Source: Calditrichia bacterium (GTDB taxonomy: Bacteria; Calditrichota; Calditrichia; JAJRVZ01). Taken from it: a stretch of DNA of 44,543 nt. The DNA lies in NCBI GenBank assembly GCA_023132435.1, contig JAGLYF010000131.1, positions 1 through 44,543 of the forward strand. The letters are read 5' to 3'. The notes under the pieces were generated by a model that had not been told where the DNA came from, searched no databases, and worked only from the letters and a program-made list of their open reading frames with translations. A program made the position numbers and the translations under genes. Below, in pieces: positions 1-9,973 of the stretch (within the stretch, counting starts at the first letter, position 1; each line of letters starts with the position of its first letter).

Positions 1-2717
1 TGAAATTATTATCAATTTTAATGGTAATGTTTATTTTTTGTGCACCTCTTCTTGCCGAAATCCTGAATGTGCCCAATACATATCCAACAATTCAGGCTGG
101 TATTAATGCTGCATCGACCGGTGATACTGTTTTAGTTGAACCGGAAACCTATCCAGAAAATATAAATTATAATGGAAAAAATATATTAGTGGCGAGTTTA
201 TACCTGACAGATCCTGACACCGCCATTATTTCCCAAACAATTATTGATGGGAGTTTTCTAGGTAGTGTCGTTAAATTTGAGAATGGTGAAGACTCAACCG
301 CTGTGTTGCAGGGATTCACCCTTACAAACGGTTTTAGTTTTGGTGGCGGTGGCGGTATTATGTGTAACTCAACCTCAAGTCCAACGCTTAAGAATTTAAA
401 TATAACAAGCAATATTGGAGGTGTCGGAGGAGGAGTATTTTGTTTTGGAGCGACAAAACCACATTTAGTTGAGGTTATATTAAAGAATAACTCGGCCATT
501 AATTCAGGAGGTGGTATATATTGTGAAAATAATGCTGAGGTCCGTTTGGAGCGCGTCACAATTTCAGCAAATGTAAGCAATCAAGATGGCGGTGGTATCT
601 ATCTAAAGAATAACGCCCGTGCCAATTTAATTGATGTTACAGTTGAGGGGAACACCTCCGTTTCTTTCGGGGCAGGTTTATATTGTGTAACAAATTGTAC
701 ACTGAATTTAGAAAACGTTATGATTATGCTAAATGAGTGTGAACAAGATGGGGGAGGAATATATCTATCTGATAGCTGTGAGGCGACTCTTTTACAAGAT
801 ACACTTATCTCAAATATCGCAGGATCCGGTGGCGGAATATATTGTGAAAAAAACTCTAACCTTACGGTTTCATCATCTTTGATAGAAGATAATGTCGTAG
901 ATTTTTTCGGGGGCGGCGTTTATCTACAGGAGTCAAATTCAATTTTTAATGGATGTTCATTACTCAGGAATTCAGCGATGGAAGGGGGTGGAATTTATTA
1001 CGAAATAAATGCAACAGTGAATTTTAGTAACGGGATTATTTCGGGCAATGATGCTGAAAATTGGGGTGGTGGTATTTATTGCGATGGATCTAACACAATA
1101 CTTACAGGGGTCAATGTATTAAACAATACAGCCTCTTTAGGGGGCGGCATTTTTTCAGGATGGAACGAATCTTCCACTTTTACCGACGTAACAGTATCAG
1201 GTAATAAGGCCCATACAAATGGCGGTGGCATTTCATTATTAGAAAGTACCCTTGACGTTGAAAATGTGCAAATCCATAGTAATCAAGCATTGGAATCAGG
1301 GGGAGGTATTCATTTCGATATTTCAAAGGTGAACTTCAGTATGCAAAACTTATCAAATATTTATCTTAACTATGCTGGTTTTTTTGGAAATGATTTGTAT
1401 GCTGATAACTCCGAACTAATTGCTGTTCTGGTTGATACCTTCACAGTAAAAAATCCTACAGATTATCAGGCCTACCCCTTTAATAATTTTGCATATAATA
1501 TTCATAATGGAAGAGTACAACAGGTGGCGGCTGATTTATATGTTAGCCCTCAAGGAAATGACGCTAACAGCGGTCTCTCCGCAGCCGAAGCATTAAATAC
1601 AATTGCATTAGCTCTCACTAAGATTTCGGCTGACAGTTTGAATCCTCAAACTATTTATCTCGCAGGGGGTGAATACAGCCCTTCTAAGAGCTCCCAGATC
1701 TTTCCCCTCAATATGGCCAGATATGTATCACTTATCGGTGATTCTGCAATAAATGTACCGAATGGTGATGGTGAAAGCAGTATTCTGAATGCAGAAGGTG
1801 AAAGTAATGTATTAATTTTTAACCAAGATCCTGGTACCGATCTTAAATACCTTAAGATTACCGGCGGTTCTGCAGAGTATGGCGGAGGTATCTTTTGCCG
1901 TGAGTCAAGTCCTCAACTGTTTAGAGTAACGATATTTGGAAATTCAGCGACATATGGAGGAGGTATATATGCCACTTCGAATTCCCAACCATTTTTATTA
2001 AATACTACCATCACAGAAAATACTGTAGATGAAGGAGGCGCTATCTATTGTTCGAAGGCAAAACCAATCTTGGTAAATACGATCTTATGGGAAAATACCC
2101 CTCAGGAAATATTTTTTGAGCAATCGACTGACACAAGTTTAATTATAATCACACATTCTGATATAAAAGATAGCTTGGATGGTATTGTCACAAATAATAG
2201 TGGTTCCGTGGAGTGGTTAGAAGGTAATACTAATAAGGATCCGAAATTTTTCAATGCACTAGAAGGTGATTTTACTCTAAAAGATGATACTTCGCCTTGC
2301 ATTGATACTGGTATTCACAGTCAGATTTTATTCTATAACAAAGGTCTCGATAGTCTCTTTATTCCTGAACTGTCTATTCGAGGTGAGAAACCTGATATGG
2401 GTGCATTTGAATTCCCAATTATAAATGGGATAGCTAATAAAAAAGGATTACTCAAATCCTTTGCTCTTTATCAAAATTACCCGAATCCATTTAATCCTAA
2501 AACTAAGATAAAATTCATTTTACCTAAACAAGAGAAGGTCAAAATAGAAATTTTTAATACACTGGGACAAAAAATAATAACTCTAGTTGATAAGACCTAT
2601 CGTGCCGGCCAGCACGAAATTGATTTCAATGGAAATTATATTTCGAGTGGTGTTTATTTCTATAGGATTGAGGCTGGTAATTTTCACGATGTGAAAAAGA
2701 TGACCATACTAAGATAG
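1..2717 (+). CDS. Secreted right-handed beta-helix protein with T9SS type A sorting domain (5' end cut by one base)
   Basis: An ATG is visible at 21, but the frame stays open to the window edge. The first two bases are TG followed by codons for K-L-L-S-I-L, so the true ATG almost certainly starts one base before the window. That gives a protein of about 905 residues with a clean signal peptide ending near FCAPLLA. Residues about 25-480 are a long series of short repeats marked by GGGIYC or GGGIYL, typical of parallel beta-helix (Pel/Pmp-like) rungs. Near residue 511 a second beta-helix starts with a DUF1565-like ADLYVSPQGNDANSG motif. The last 85 or so residues (FALYQNYPNPFNP..., SGVYFYRIEAG, KKMTILR) form a C-terminal sorting domain that directs export through T9SS and anchoring or release. 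The ligand or substrate is unknown, and no catalytic residues of a polysaccharide lyase can be assigned. It converges with the next gene across a shared terminator. Confidence 0.9.
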   Translation, partial: KLLSILMVMFIFCAPLLAEILNVPNTYPTIQAGINAASTGDTVLVEPETYPENINYNGKNILVASLYLTDPDTAIISQTIIDGSFLGSVVKFENGEDSTAVLQGFTLTNGFSFGGGGGIMCNSTSSPTLKNLNITSNIGGVGGGVFCFGATKPHLVEVILKNNSAINSGGGIYCENNAEVRLERVTISANVSNQDGGGIYLKNNARANLIDVTVEGNTSVSFGAGLYCVTNCTLNLENVMIMLNECEQDGGGIYLSDSCEATLLQDTLISNIAGSGGGIYCEKNSNLTVSSSLIEDNVVDFFGGGVYLQESNSIFNGCSLLRNSAMEGGGIYYEINATVNFSNGIISGNDAENWGGGIYCDGSNTILTGVNVLNNTASLGGGIFSGWNESSTFTDVTVSGNKAHTNGGGISLLESTLDVENVQIHSNQALESGGGIHFDISKVNFSMQNLSNIYLNYAGFFGNDLYADNSELIAVLVDTFTVKNPTDYQAYPFNNFAYNIHNGRVQQVAADLYVSPQGNDANSGLSAAEALNTIALALTKISADSLNPQTIYLAGGEYSPSKSSQIFPLNMARYVSLIGDSAINVPNGDGESSILNAEGESNVLIFNQDPGTDLKYLKITGGSAEYGGGIFCRESSPQLFRVTIFGNSATYGGGIYATSNSQPFLLNTTITENTVDEGGAIYCSKAKPILVNTILWENTPQEIFFEQSTDTSLIIITHSDIKDSLDGIVTNNSGSVEWLEGNTNKDPKFFNALEGDFTLKDDTSPCIDTGIHSQILFYNKGLDSLFIPELSIRGEKPDMGAFEFPIINGIANKKGLLKSFALYQNYPNPFNPKTKIKFILPKQEKVKIEIFNTLGQKIITLVDKTYRAGQHEIDFNGNYISSGVYFYRIEAGNFHDVKKMTILR

Positions 2718-2756
2718 TATCTGCTAGAGTATCCTATTTTTTTAATTCTTTATAAA

Positions 2757-2792
2757 AAAGGGATTATATTTAATTTAAAATATAATCCCTTT
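2757..2792. terminator. Bidirectional rho-independent terminator between convergent genes
   Basis: A perfect 15-bp inverted repeat (2757-2771 and 2778-2792, six-base loop) has an A/T-rich stem with a GGG/CCC core. T-rich tracts lie on both sides, so it can terminate the plus-strand beta-helix gene (stop at 2717) and the minus-strand Ig-repeat gene (stop at 2817). Confidence 0.85.
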
Positions 2793-2816
2793 ATTTAATT
2801 TAACGAGAAGTATATT

Positions 2817-5800
2817 TTATTTTATCAATATCATCTTACGTACCTGTTTAAAACCTTGTTTTCCATCTACCGACTTTACGATAAAACTATATATATATAT
2901 ACCACTTGCAACACGTTGATTGAAATTATCTATCCCATCCCATTCAACATTATAAAAACCTGCCCTGGTAATCTGATCTACAAGTGTCTTTACTTCCTGG
3001 CCTAAAATATTAAATATCCGCAATTCTACAGTAGCCTCCACAGGAATACTATATTTAATATTTGTGGACGGATTGAATGGATTAGGGAAGTTTTGTTCCA
3101 GAGCAAATGTCATTGGTGCTTTAACTTCCTGGTAGATGACATCATGGTAGGTAGTCAATCCATTATAGGAAATATCGACAAGACGATAGGCATATACTTT
3201 CCCTACTTCAACCGTATTATCTTCGTAATTATAAAAAGATTTTTCCGATGTATTTCCTCTGCCTTCAATTTGAGCAACCGTTTCAAATTGATTTTTACTA
3301 TCCTCAATTTTTAAAGAACCGTTCAATAGTTGATTATATTCATCCTTACTTACTTCCTTCCTGAGGATCCACCAGTAGGCATTCTCTAATTCACTTTCTG
3401 TAACCCAGGACAGGACAACCACATTATTTTTAATTTCACTCTGAAATAACGTAAGTTCCACCGGTAATGAAAAATCTGTTTGCACTGAAGCAGTTTCTAC
3501 ACTCGTGTATACATTATAGAATAAAGGTATCGTTCTTGGGGAGTTTCGTAAACCGGCAGATTCATCGATCACCACTGTAACTCCAGCACTATTTCCAATG
3601 GTAACACTCGACGGAACGGTTATAATTAGTTCGTGTGGGTCGCCTTCATTTAATACGACTGCAGCTGCTGCGGTAGAATTGACGGTCACTTTTGATGTAG
3701 GAGGGGTGCCTAATGTAAAATCTGCATCATAAGGAATTAATAAGGTGATCGTGCTAGTCCCTGAAACAAGACGCCCCCTTATACCTGTCGTAAAGTCATA
3801 TTCATAACGCCCAATCTCACTTGGTGCAACGGGCGTAATATCAACACTTAAATTTTGAATGGTGGTTAAGGTAGCCGTTAAGTTATAAGGTGCTGAGGTG
3901 CCATCTAATCCTTGGCTGCTGGTTTTTACGTTGAGTGTATAATTTCCGGAAATAGATGGATTTTCAATTCCTGCAGCGGTAAGAAAGACAACTCTTACGG
4001 AATCACCGGCATCTACTGTTTTACCACTTGGTACCGTGACAGTGATAACTCTTATCGAGGGATTGGTCGAGACCCCAGCAGCATTATTAAATGGTTGTGG
4101 AAAGGACGCACCACTGGCAACTTTTACATTGGCGGTGGAAATACTTGACGGTATAAACGTATTGGATGGAAATGTGACGGTAATGGTGCCGGACCCAGCG
4201 GATAAAGGATTTTGAGCACGAAAACTTACGGTATTGGTGGAAGTATCATTTACAATATCGGAATCAACGATTACTGAAATATTTGTGACAGGAGAGTCAC
4301 TCGAAATAGTATAGGAATTAGATGTTATATTACTTATTTCTACACTTGTTTTAACCTCTAAGGTATACTCGCCTGAGGAAGATGGATTCGTGATGGGCTT
4401 TACCGTTCCATCCAGAATTATAGATACATTCTCATTGTTGTCTACCGATACAGTGGAAGGAATCGTTAATGTCACTGCCTGTCCGCTAATAGAGATATCA
4501 GTAGAAGGGATCGTTGTCGGCACAGCATCAACAGTGATGGATGTATTATTATAATTAGCAGCTGTCGAATCTACCGATGTACTGCCATTAAAGGTTATCG
4601 TAATGGTACTCGTTCCGCCCAGTAACCGTCCATTCGATCCAACATTAAAATCGATAGTGTATTTAGAAGTTAGCGCCGGGGTAGGAGTTTCAACAGTGAC
4701 AGTTGCTGCGCTTACTGTGCTAGAGGTTTGCGTAATATTGTAAGCAGGAGATATAAATGGTCCTGATTCTGCTGTAGTAATCACTTCCAGCGTGTAACTC
4801 TGAACAAGGGTAGGATTTAGAAAACCAGCCGACTGGTTGATAAGAACGGTAACAGATGCCCCTGCGGCCAGATCTTGCGGCACCGCGATAATTAACGTAT
4901 CAACACCCGCACCAGTACCGACACGTGGATTAGTTGCTGGATTGGTGCCATTCACCGTAACATCATTCAAACTAACCGCGGCAGGAATTTGGGTATTACT
5001 TGGGAAGACGATTCGGATACTGTCAACCCCAGCAATTAGCGCACCATCAGGATCTCCAGTGGTAAATTTAACCGAATAGCTGGCATTGGCATTCTGGGTG
5101 GTTGGGTTGGGAGTCACCGATGTAACAGAAAGTGGGGATGACGTGGAAAGTGTATATTCTCCTGTTGCCGATAATGTATCGGAAGAAGTTTCTACAGAAA
5201 TATTATTTATTAGTTGACTCAAATTGTCAAGTCCCGCACTGGTATCAAAATCAACCGTTACCGCCGTACTATTGCCGATAGTCAATCCATTAGGCATCGT
5301 TACTTCAATAGCACCCCCGATACCAGAGGTTAAAACACTTACACTTTGGGCTGAATTTGAATTAACTTCGACTGTAGTGGCAGTAATTGATGTTGGCACA
5401 TCCGTGCCGGAATCAAAATCCAGAGTGATTGTACTTGATCCGGCAGCTGTTCCCCCTGCAATTTTTCCTGTGGTAGATGTTGTAAAATTTACCGTATATG
5501 CTACATTCTCCCTATTTATCACAGAAGGACTTGCTGATGCTGAAACAGCAGTTACTGAGGTGTTGTCACCTGTAATGGCATATGCTGCTGAAGTCACCGG
5601 ATTTTGATCTTTACTCGTATGCATGGTTACTGTATAAAAGGTTGAACTAGGTACCGTCGGATTTATTACATTTGCCGCACTTAAAATTATGACATCAAAC
5701 ATACCTGGATTTAAGGGATTTAAGTTATTTTGGCTCACATTTGCTGTCACAGATTTGGCAGATTGATTTACACTTATCGAGGAAGGATTAACCCCATCTA

Positions 5801-7712
5801 TGGTCATATTTGTTGTTGCGATAGTACCTGGAAGTGTCGTGCCCTCTGGAAAAATTATTTTAATATAATCACTGGCTTCCGCTTGTAGTTTCGTAAGTGT
5901 CGATATATTAAAGGTGTATTGCGAACTATTATTCACCGTCGCATCGGATAAGGTAACCGAATTAATTGTGATTGATGTGCCGCCGATATTATATGTTGCT
6001 GAATTTATATTTGTTGTTTCCACACTGGTTTTCACACCAAGTAAATAATTTCCAGAGGCCGTTGGGTTGGTAATAGGATCTGTCGTAAGGCCGTCAAGTA
6101 TTATCAAAATGTTATCACCATTATTAATATCAGCGGTCGAAGGCACCGTTACCTGTATTGTCTTCGCAATATTATCCGGATTTATATCTGTACCCCCTAG
6201 TATCGAAAGAGTATCAGTCCCCCCTATTACCATTTTTGATTCGTCATAATCACCCTCTGCTAAACTTATTCCATAAAGACTATTAAAACTCAGAGTTATA
6301 GTGCTCTCACCTGATTTAAGCCGGCCTAAATCACCTAAATTGAAATTAATACTGTAAGAAGTTGTTGCCCCCGTACTATTATCACCCGGCGTAACATTGG
6401 CTTGTGAAACGGTTGTTAGTGTATTAAACACTGAATAGGGATTGGATTCAACCGCAGTTGTTTCCTGACTCGTTCTTAATTTCATCGTATAATTGCCCGC
6501 AACTGAAGGATTAAGATAACCAGCACCACTGCTCAATGTTAACGTAACGTTGGCTGAATTGCCAACATCTATAGGAGTGACCACAAGTACACTATCATCA
6601 TCTGCAGCGCTTGCTTTTTTTACTATTACATTGGTGGCATTGTCACTGAATCCACCACTACTTACTGTTACATTTGAACTTGATATGGATGAAGGCACAA
6701 ACGTATTCTGTTGAAATACTACAACGATTGTATCCACAGTAGCTGATAGCGCCCCGGAGGATCCTGTAACAAATTCAAATTGAAATTCTCCACCTTCATT
6801 TACGGTATCCGGTTTAGTAGTAATAGCAGAAACGGAAAGCTGATCTGCAGACGATATGGTGTAAGTATCCGAATCAATAAGAGTGTCTTCAGAGCTGGTT
6901 TTAACAGATAACGTATAGCTCCCGGCCGTTGGATTTTCTAATCCTGCTCCAACGGCGAAATTTAATTGAACCGATCCATTATTATCTACATTTACCGGAG
7001 AAGCTATGACAACCGTATCATTGTTTGCTGTTGCACTCGCCGAAGTACTATTGACAGTAACTCCGGACAACGTACCATTGGGAACGGTTGTTTCAGACGG
7101 AAAGACCACTGTAATGGTGCTCAAACTCGCTGTTAAAAAACCACCAGACCCCACATCAAATCCTATTGTATAGGCTGCGGCATTACCCTCAACCGAAGGA
7201 TTTGGTGTAACGGCGGCAGCTGTAACTGTCGAAATCGATTGATAAATCGTATAAGAAGGAGATGTCATCAATGTTGTTTCCTTTGACGTCGCAGCCTGAA
7301 GGGTGTAACTGCCAGAAGAGGAGGGATTCCTAATATCAGCATTTGCATCAATGACTACTACAAAAATTCCCATATTTTTAGCAATATTTACCGGTGTTAA
7401 AATAGCAAGCCGCTGCCCTGATACGCTGACTGCGTTTGCCTGTAAACTGTTAACAGTAATTAGGGAAGGATCAATTGACCCAGGAACGGTTGTATTCGAA
7501 TTAAACACAACAAATATGCTGTCAGTATTGGCATCTAGATTAGTATTTCCAAAACCGGTTAATGCTGTCATTTGATACTGCGCGTAATAATTTGTGGTAT
7601 CTGGAGAATTTGTTACATTCAGAATTGTGATATTAGCAAAAACACCCTGAGAAAGGGTGAGCAATATGAATAATTTTAAAAAGAATAATTTGGGATATAA
7701 TGTTGATCGCAT
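2817..7712 (-). CDS. Giant secreted protein of ten Ig-like repeats with T9SS type A sorting domain
   Basis: The open frame extends to 7778, but the ATG at 7712 is preferred. It has a strong GGGGGAGA ribosome site 8 bases upstream and directly begins a signal peptide (hydrophobic LFFLKLFILLTLSQGVFA). The mature protein holds about ten tandem repeats of roughly 130-145 residues. Each has a beta-rich pattern: a VTxxP start, YTIxFxxG, STITVxFP, VTVNG, ITVPS, AGLxNP and YTLxVxTSxE, ending in SxxYTI. From about residue 1415 (LPVELTLFQS, VVLSWVTESE) there is a fibronectin-like linker common in T9SS proteins. The C-terminus from about 1535 (FALEQNFPNPFNPSTNIKY, RKMILIK) is the FlgD-like sorting domain. 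The composition is rich in T, S, N and V and almost free of Cys. A surface adhesin or matrix role is inferred; there is no enzymatic motif. Confidence 0.9.
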   Translation of the reverse strand: MRSTLYPKLFFLKLFILLTLSQGVFANITILNVTNSPDTTNYYAQYQMTALTGFGNTNLDANTDSIFVVFNSNTTVPGSIDPSLITVNSLQANAVSVSGQRLAILTPVNIAKNMGIFVVVIDANADIRNPSSSGSYTLQAATSKETTLMTSPSYTIYQSISTVTAAAVTPNPSVEGNAAAYTIGFDVGSGGFLTASLSTITVVFPSETTVPNGTLSGVTVNSTSASATANNDTVVIASPVNVDNNGSVQLNFAVGAGLENPTAGSYTLSVKTSSEDTLIDSDTYTISSADQLSVSAITTKPDTVNEGGEFQFEFVTGSSGALSATVDTIVVVFQQNTFVPSSISSSNVTVSSGGFSDNATNVIVKKASAADDDSVLVVTPIDVGNSANVTLTLSSGAGYLNPSVAGNYTMKLRTSQETTAVESNPYSVFNTLTTVSQANVTPGDNSTGATTSYSINFNLGDLGRLKSGESTITLSFNSLYGISLAEGDYDESKMVIGGTDTLSILGGTDINPDNIAKTIQVTVPSTADINNGDNILIILDGLTTDPITNPTASGNYLLGVKTSVETTNINSATYNIGGTSITINSVTLSDATVNNSSQYTFNISTLTKLQAEASDYIKIIFPEGTTLPGTIATTNMTIDGVNPSSISVNQSAKSVTANVSQNNLNPLNPGMFDVIILSAANVINPTVPSSTFYTVTMHTSKDQNPVTSAAYAITGDNTSVTAVSASASPSVINRENVAYTVNFTTSTTGKIAGGTAAGSSTITLDFDSGTDVPTSITATTVEVNSNSAQSVSVLTSGIGGAIEVTMPNGLTIGNSTAVTVDFDTSAGLDNLSQLINNISVETSSDTLSATGEYTLSTSSPLSVTSVTPNPTTQNANASYSVKFTTGDPDGALIAGVDSIRIVFPSNTQIPAAVSLNDVTVNGTNPATNPRVGTGAGVDTLIIAVPQDLAAGASVTVLINQSAGFLNPTLVQSYTLEVITTAESGPFISPAYNITQTSSTVSAATVTVETPTPALTSKYTIDFNVGSNGRLLGGTSTITITFNGSTSVDSTAANYNNTSITVDAVPTTIPSTDISISGQAVTLTIPSTVSVDNNENVSIILDGTVKPITNPSSSGEYTLEVKTSVEISNITSNSYTISSDSPVTNISVIVDSDIVNDTSTNTVSFRAQNPLSAGSGTITVTFPSNTFIPSSISTANVKVASGASFPQPFNNAAGVSTNPSIRVITVTVPSGKTVDAGDSVRVVFLTAAGIENPSISGNYTLNVKTSSQGLDGTSAPYNLTATLTTIQNLSVDITPVAPSEIGRYEYDFTTGIRGRLVSGTSTITLLIPYDADFTLGTPPTSKVTVNSTAAAAVVLNEGDPHELIITVPSSVTIGNSAGVTVVIDESAGLRNSPRTIPLFYNVYTSVETASVQTDFSLPVELTLFQSEIKNNVVVLSWVTESELENAYWWILRKEVSKDEYNQLLNGSLKIEDSKNQFETVAQIEGRGNTSEKSFYNYEDNTVEVGKVYAYRLVDISYNGLTTYHDVIYQEVKAPMTFALEQNFPNPFNPSTNIKYSIPVEATVELRIFNILGQEVKTLVDQITRAGFYNVEWDGIDNFNQRVASGIYIYSFIVKSVDGKQGFKQVRKMILIK

Positions 7713-8566
7713 TTTAGTATCTCCCCCAATATTTTTCAATATCTTTTTTTTAAATTTACCTTCTGTTATTAATTTCATTAGAGTCCCATCTTAGTTCAAC
7801 TATTGTTTATCTGTCATTACTTTATAATAATCTATGTTATAAAGTGATTTATTTGTATCTCATTTATTTTTTAATATACCACCTCAATTTTATTACTGAA
7901 TTATGATATATCAATTTTTAAAAATCATTTACTTATTATTTTTTAATGATTTAAAAGATTATTTACTTCTTTAAAATAATCGGTAGTAAATCAAATAAAT
8001 TTAGTACTTTCGCTTTTTTATTCATACTCATCACCCTTCCGCTTTTAAGTATCATCATTTGAATTCATTGCTTTATGCAGCAGAGATCGTGCCAAAAATG
8101 TCTAATATTCTTATATTATTTATAATTAATTGTTATTTATGATCTTACATATATTCCTGATAAAGTTTTATTCCCCAGAATCCATATCAAATTTGTATCA
8201 AAATGAGATTCTGTTCAAATTGAGACTAATTAATAAATTAATAATCGGTTTATTTAGTTGTTTCATAAGTTATTAAAACTTAATCTGTTACCTGTTATTC
8301 CCGGACAATTTCATATTAGGATTTAATCATATCCAAAATATTTAATGCTGTTTCTTTAACATCATCAAAATTACATTATTTAATAATTCTCTGACCCCAT
8401 CTTAATTCATATGATGAACAAATTTAAAATTTGATACAAATTAGGGCAATTATAATCTATTTATAAAAAAATAAATGTGACAAGCATCAAAAGTTTCAAA
8501 ATTTTATATTAACCTGATCTATTCATATCCCGCACCTGTGGGACTCGGGGCAATCAAAAATATGTC

Positions 8567-8602
8567 CACGAATTTCACGAATTTCACGAATTTCACGAAT
8601 TA
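8567..8602. repeat. 9-bp tandem repeat, four units of CACGAATTT
   Basis: Four consecutive 9-base units start at 8567, 8576, 8585 and 8594. The first three are identical and the last has one changed end base. They lie in the long non-coding gap and are not associated with a gene start. Confidence 0.9.
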
Positions 8603-8757
8603 AAAAAATATATTATAAAAAATCCGTCCCGCCCCGTTTCACGGGGGAGAATCAGCGTTATCCGCGTTCTATAATTATCATGGCGTCTTTGTGAAATAAA
8701 TAGTCTCACAGAAAGTAAGTGTCATTTAAAACAAATACATAAATCTAAAGGAATGCT

Positions 8758-8985
8758 TTAAGAAAATATACGAATGAAATTTATAAAAAACAATACGATA
8801 GTCGATTTTGCTGCCTTGTGTGGTTTACCGGCATACATATTTTCAATATGTAAAAATATTTCCCAGATTTCACTCTCAGATAAACCAGATCTTTCCTGAA
8901 AATAGTGCAAGAATATATCTTTATTAGTTATTGTTTCTAATCTATTTAGCATCACTCCTGTTCCACTTAAAATCCATTCTGGCAC
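8758..8985 (-). CDS. Doubtful small hypothetical protein
   Basis: A 75-codon frame begins with GTG. It contains a plausible helical stretch (RSGLSESEIWEIFLHIENMY) and a hydrophobic end (STIVLFFINFIRIF). There is no obvious ribosome site, it is isolated in a repeat-rich AT-rich gap, and a stop lies just upstream in frame. It could be the remnant of a longer gene or chance coding. I recognise no family. Confidence 0.2.
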   Translation of the reverse strand: MPEWILSGTGVMLNRLETITNKDIFLHYFQERSGLSESEIWEIFLHIENMYAGKPHKAAKSTIVLFFINFIRIFS

Positions 8986-9028
8986 AGATTTTGCTAAAGG
9001 TAACTATGAAAAATAATCGTGAATAAAC

Positions 9029-9131
9029 CACTTAGATGAACTTGTCTCTCGTTGCTCGTAGCTGGTAACTCGTTAGGAAAATTGGAGATTGAGTAACCCA
9101 AATCGAGGTACGAGAAGCGAGTAACAAGAAT
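9029..9131 (+). repeat. Heptad-repeat hairpin element, copy A
   Basis: The left half consists of degenerate 7-bp units of the form NCTCGNN. The right half carries the complementary CGAG units, so the element can fold back on itself. The sequence starts CACTTAGATGAAC and ends AGCGAGTAACAAG. An inverted, longer copy lies at 10981-11118. The element ends about 30 bases before the start of the AgmX/PglI-like gene. Confidence 0.85.
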
Positions 9132-9163
9132 TACTCAGTTTTAAATAGATAGGGAAACAGATC

Positions 9164-9913
9164 ATGCAAAATACATTTAAAATATTATTAATCTTCACAC
9201 TATACGTGAGTTTATCGTTTGCCGGTAAAGCTCCGAAATCCGATGAAAGCGGACAGGAGACACTTGCCGCTAATGTTATTACCGATCCATCCTCAGGTGA
9301 AAAAATGTATGCTGATCAATTAATGCTCGCCTTCAAAGAGAATGTATCCGATCAGATTAAGGACCGTATATTTGATGAATATGGTTTGGAACCGATTAGC
9401 AGGTATCCTTCACTGAACATTTATCATGTTACATTTTCAAATCCCAGAGCACGATTAAGTAAACTTCAGAAAACCCAGGAAAAATTGCAACATAATCCAA
9501 AAGTATTGTACGTCTATCCCTGTAAATTAACTATTTTTACTGATTCGGCAAACTACACCGTAAAGGATCATTCAATAAAAAGAACGGGTGAAATATCACT
9601 TAGTTTTGCCAATCTTGATCAGACAAGTATGAAACCGAAGACTGTGAGTGAGGCAATCAACAAACATAGCGGTTCATTATTGTACTGTATTGAGAAGAAA
9701 CAGCGTCTGATAGAAAACTATCATGGATCCATCTCGTTTAAATTAACCATATCTCCTTCCGGTGAAGTAATTAAAGCAAGGGCAACAAAATCTTCAGTAA
9801 AGGACCGGGGACTGATTGGCTGTCTGGTTAACAGGATGTTGCAATGGAGAGATTTTCCCGAGCAACGATCCAGGGCAGGAAATTGGACGGTTGAATTTTC
9901 GTTTGATTTTTAA
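9164..9913 (+). CDS. S8-prodomain-like / AgmX-PglI C-terminal domain fusion, secreted
   Basis: A 249-residue protein with a signal peptide (residues 1-20, ending SLSFA). Residues about 50-120 (DQLMLAFKENVSDQIKDRIF..., ISRYPSLNIYHVTF, VLYVYP) look like the N-terminal prodomain of subtilisin-type proteases (fervidolysin/I9-like fold), but no protease follows. Residues about 165-249 match the AgmX/PglI (myxobacterial TonB-like) tail: Cys175 in SLLYC, the strand motif GSISFKLTISPSGEV, Cys220 in LIGCLVNRM, then a W-x-D-F-P motif. The two cysteines probably form the disulfide usual in this tail. The gene is monocistronic, flanked by repeats. Known AgmX/PglI domains occur in gliding and envelope proteins; the role here is unknown. 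Confidence 0.75.
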   Translation: MQNTFKILLIFTLYVSLSFAGKAPKSDESGQETLAANVITDPSSGEKMYADQLMLAFKENVSDQIKDRIFDEYGLEPISRYPSLNIYHVTFSNPRARLSKLQKTQEKLQHNPKVLYVYPCKLTIFTDSANYTVKDHSIKRTGEISLSFANLDQTSMKPKTVSEAINKHSGSLLYCIEKKQRLIENYHGSISFKLTISPSGEVIKARATKSSVKDRGLIGCLVNRMLQWRDFPEQRSRAGNWTVEFSFDF

Positions 9914-9973
9914 CTAATTTGAACTATTGACCACTGAGAGTAACACCAATTGACGGATCCGCCTTTCGGCGGA

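Larger units (their letters stand above)
7779..9028. other. Long AT-rich intergenic region
   Basis: About 1.25 kb of very AT-rich sequence lies between the divergent flanking genes. It holds one doubtful small reading frame (8758-8985), a four-unit 9-bp tandem repeat (8567-8602) and a fragment resembling the dispersed CAAAGACGC repeat near 8680-8695. It should contain the promoter of the Ig-repeat gene, but no convincing promoter pair could be fixed by eye. No RNA gene was recognised. Confidence 0.6.

Noticed and set aside
5224-5607. Plus-strand frame of 127 codons inside the Ig-repeat gene
   Set aside because: Antisense to a T/V/S-rich repeat protein. The other frames over this gene are equally unsupported.
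7779-9028. Possible structured RNA in the long gap
   Set aside because: No conserved riboswitch, tRNA or other RNA fold could be recognised; AT-rich sequence gives many weak hairpins by chance.
9958-9973. TCCGCC/GGCGGA hairpin after the AgmX/PglI-like gene as a terminator
   Set aside because: The stem is good but no T-run follows; it lies at the edge of the repeat arrays and is more likely part of them.
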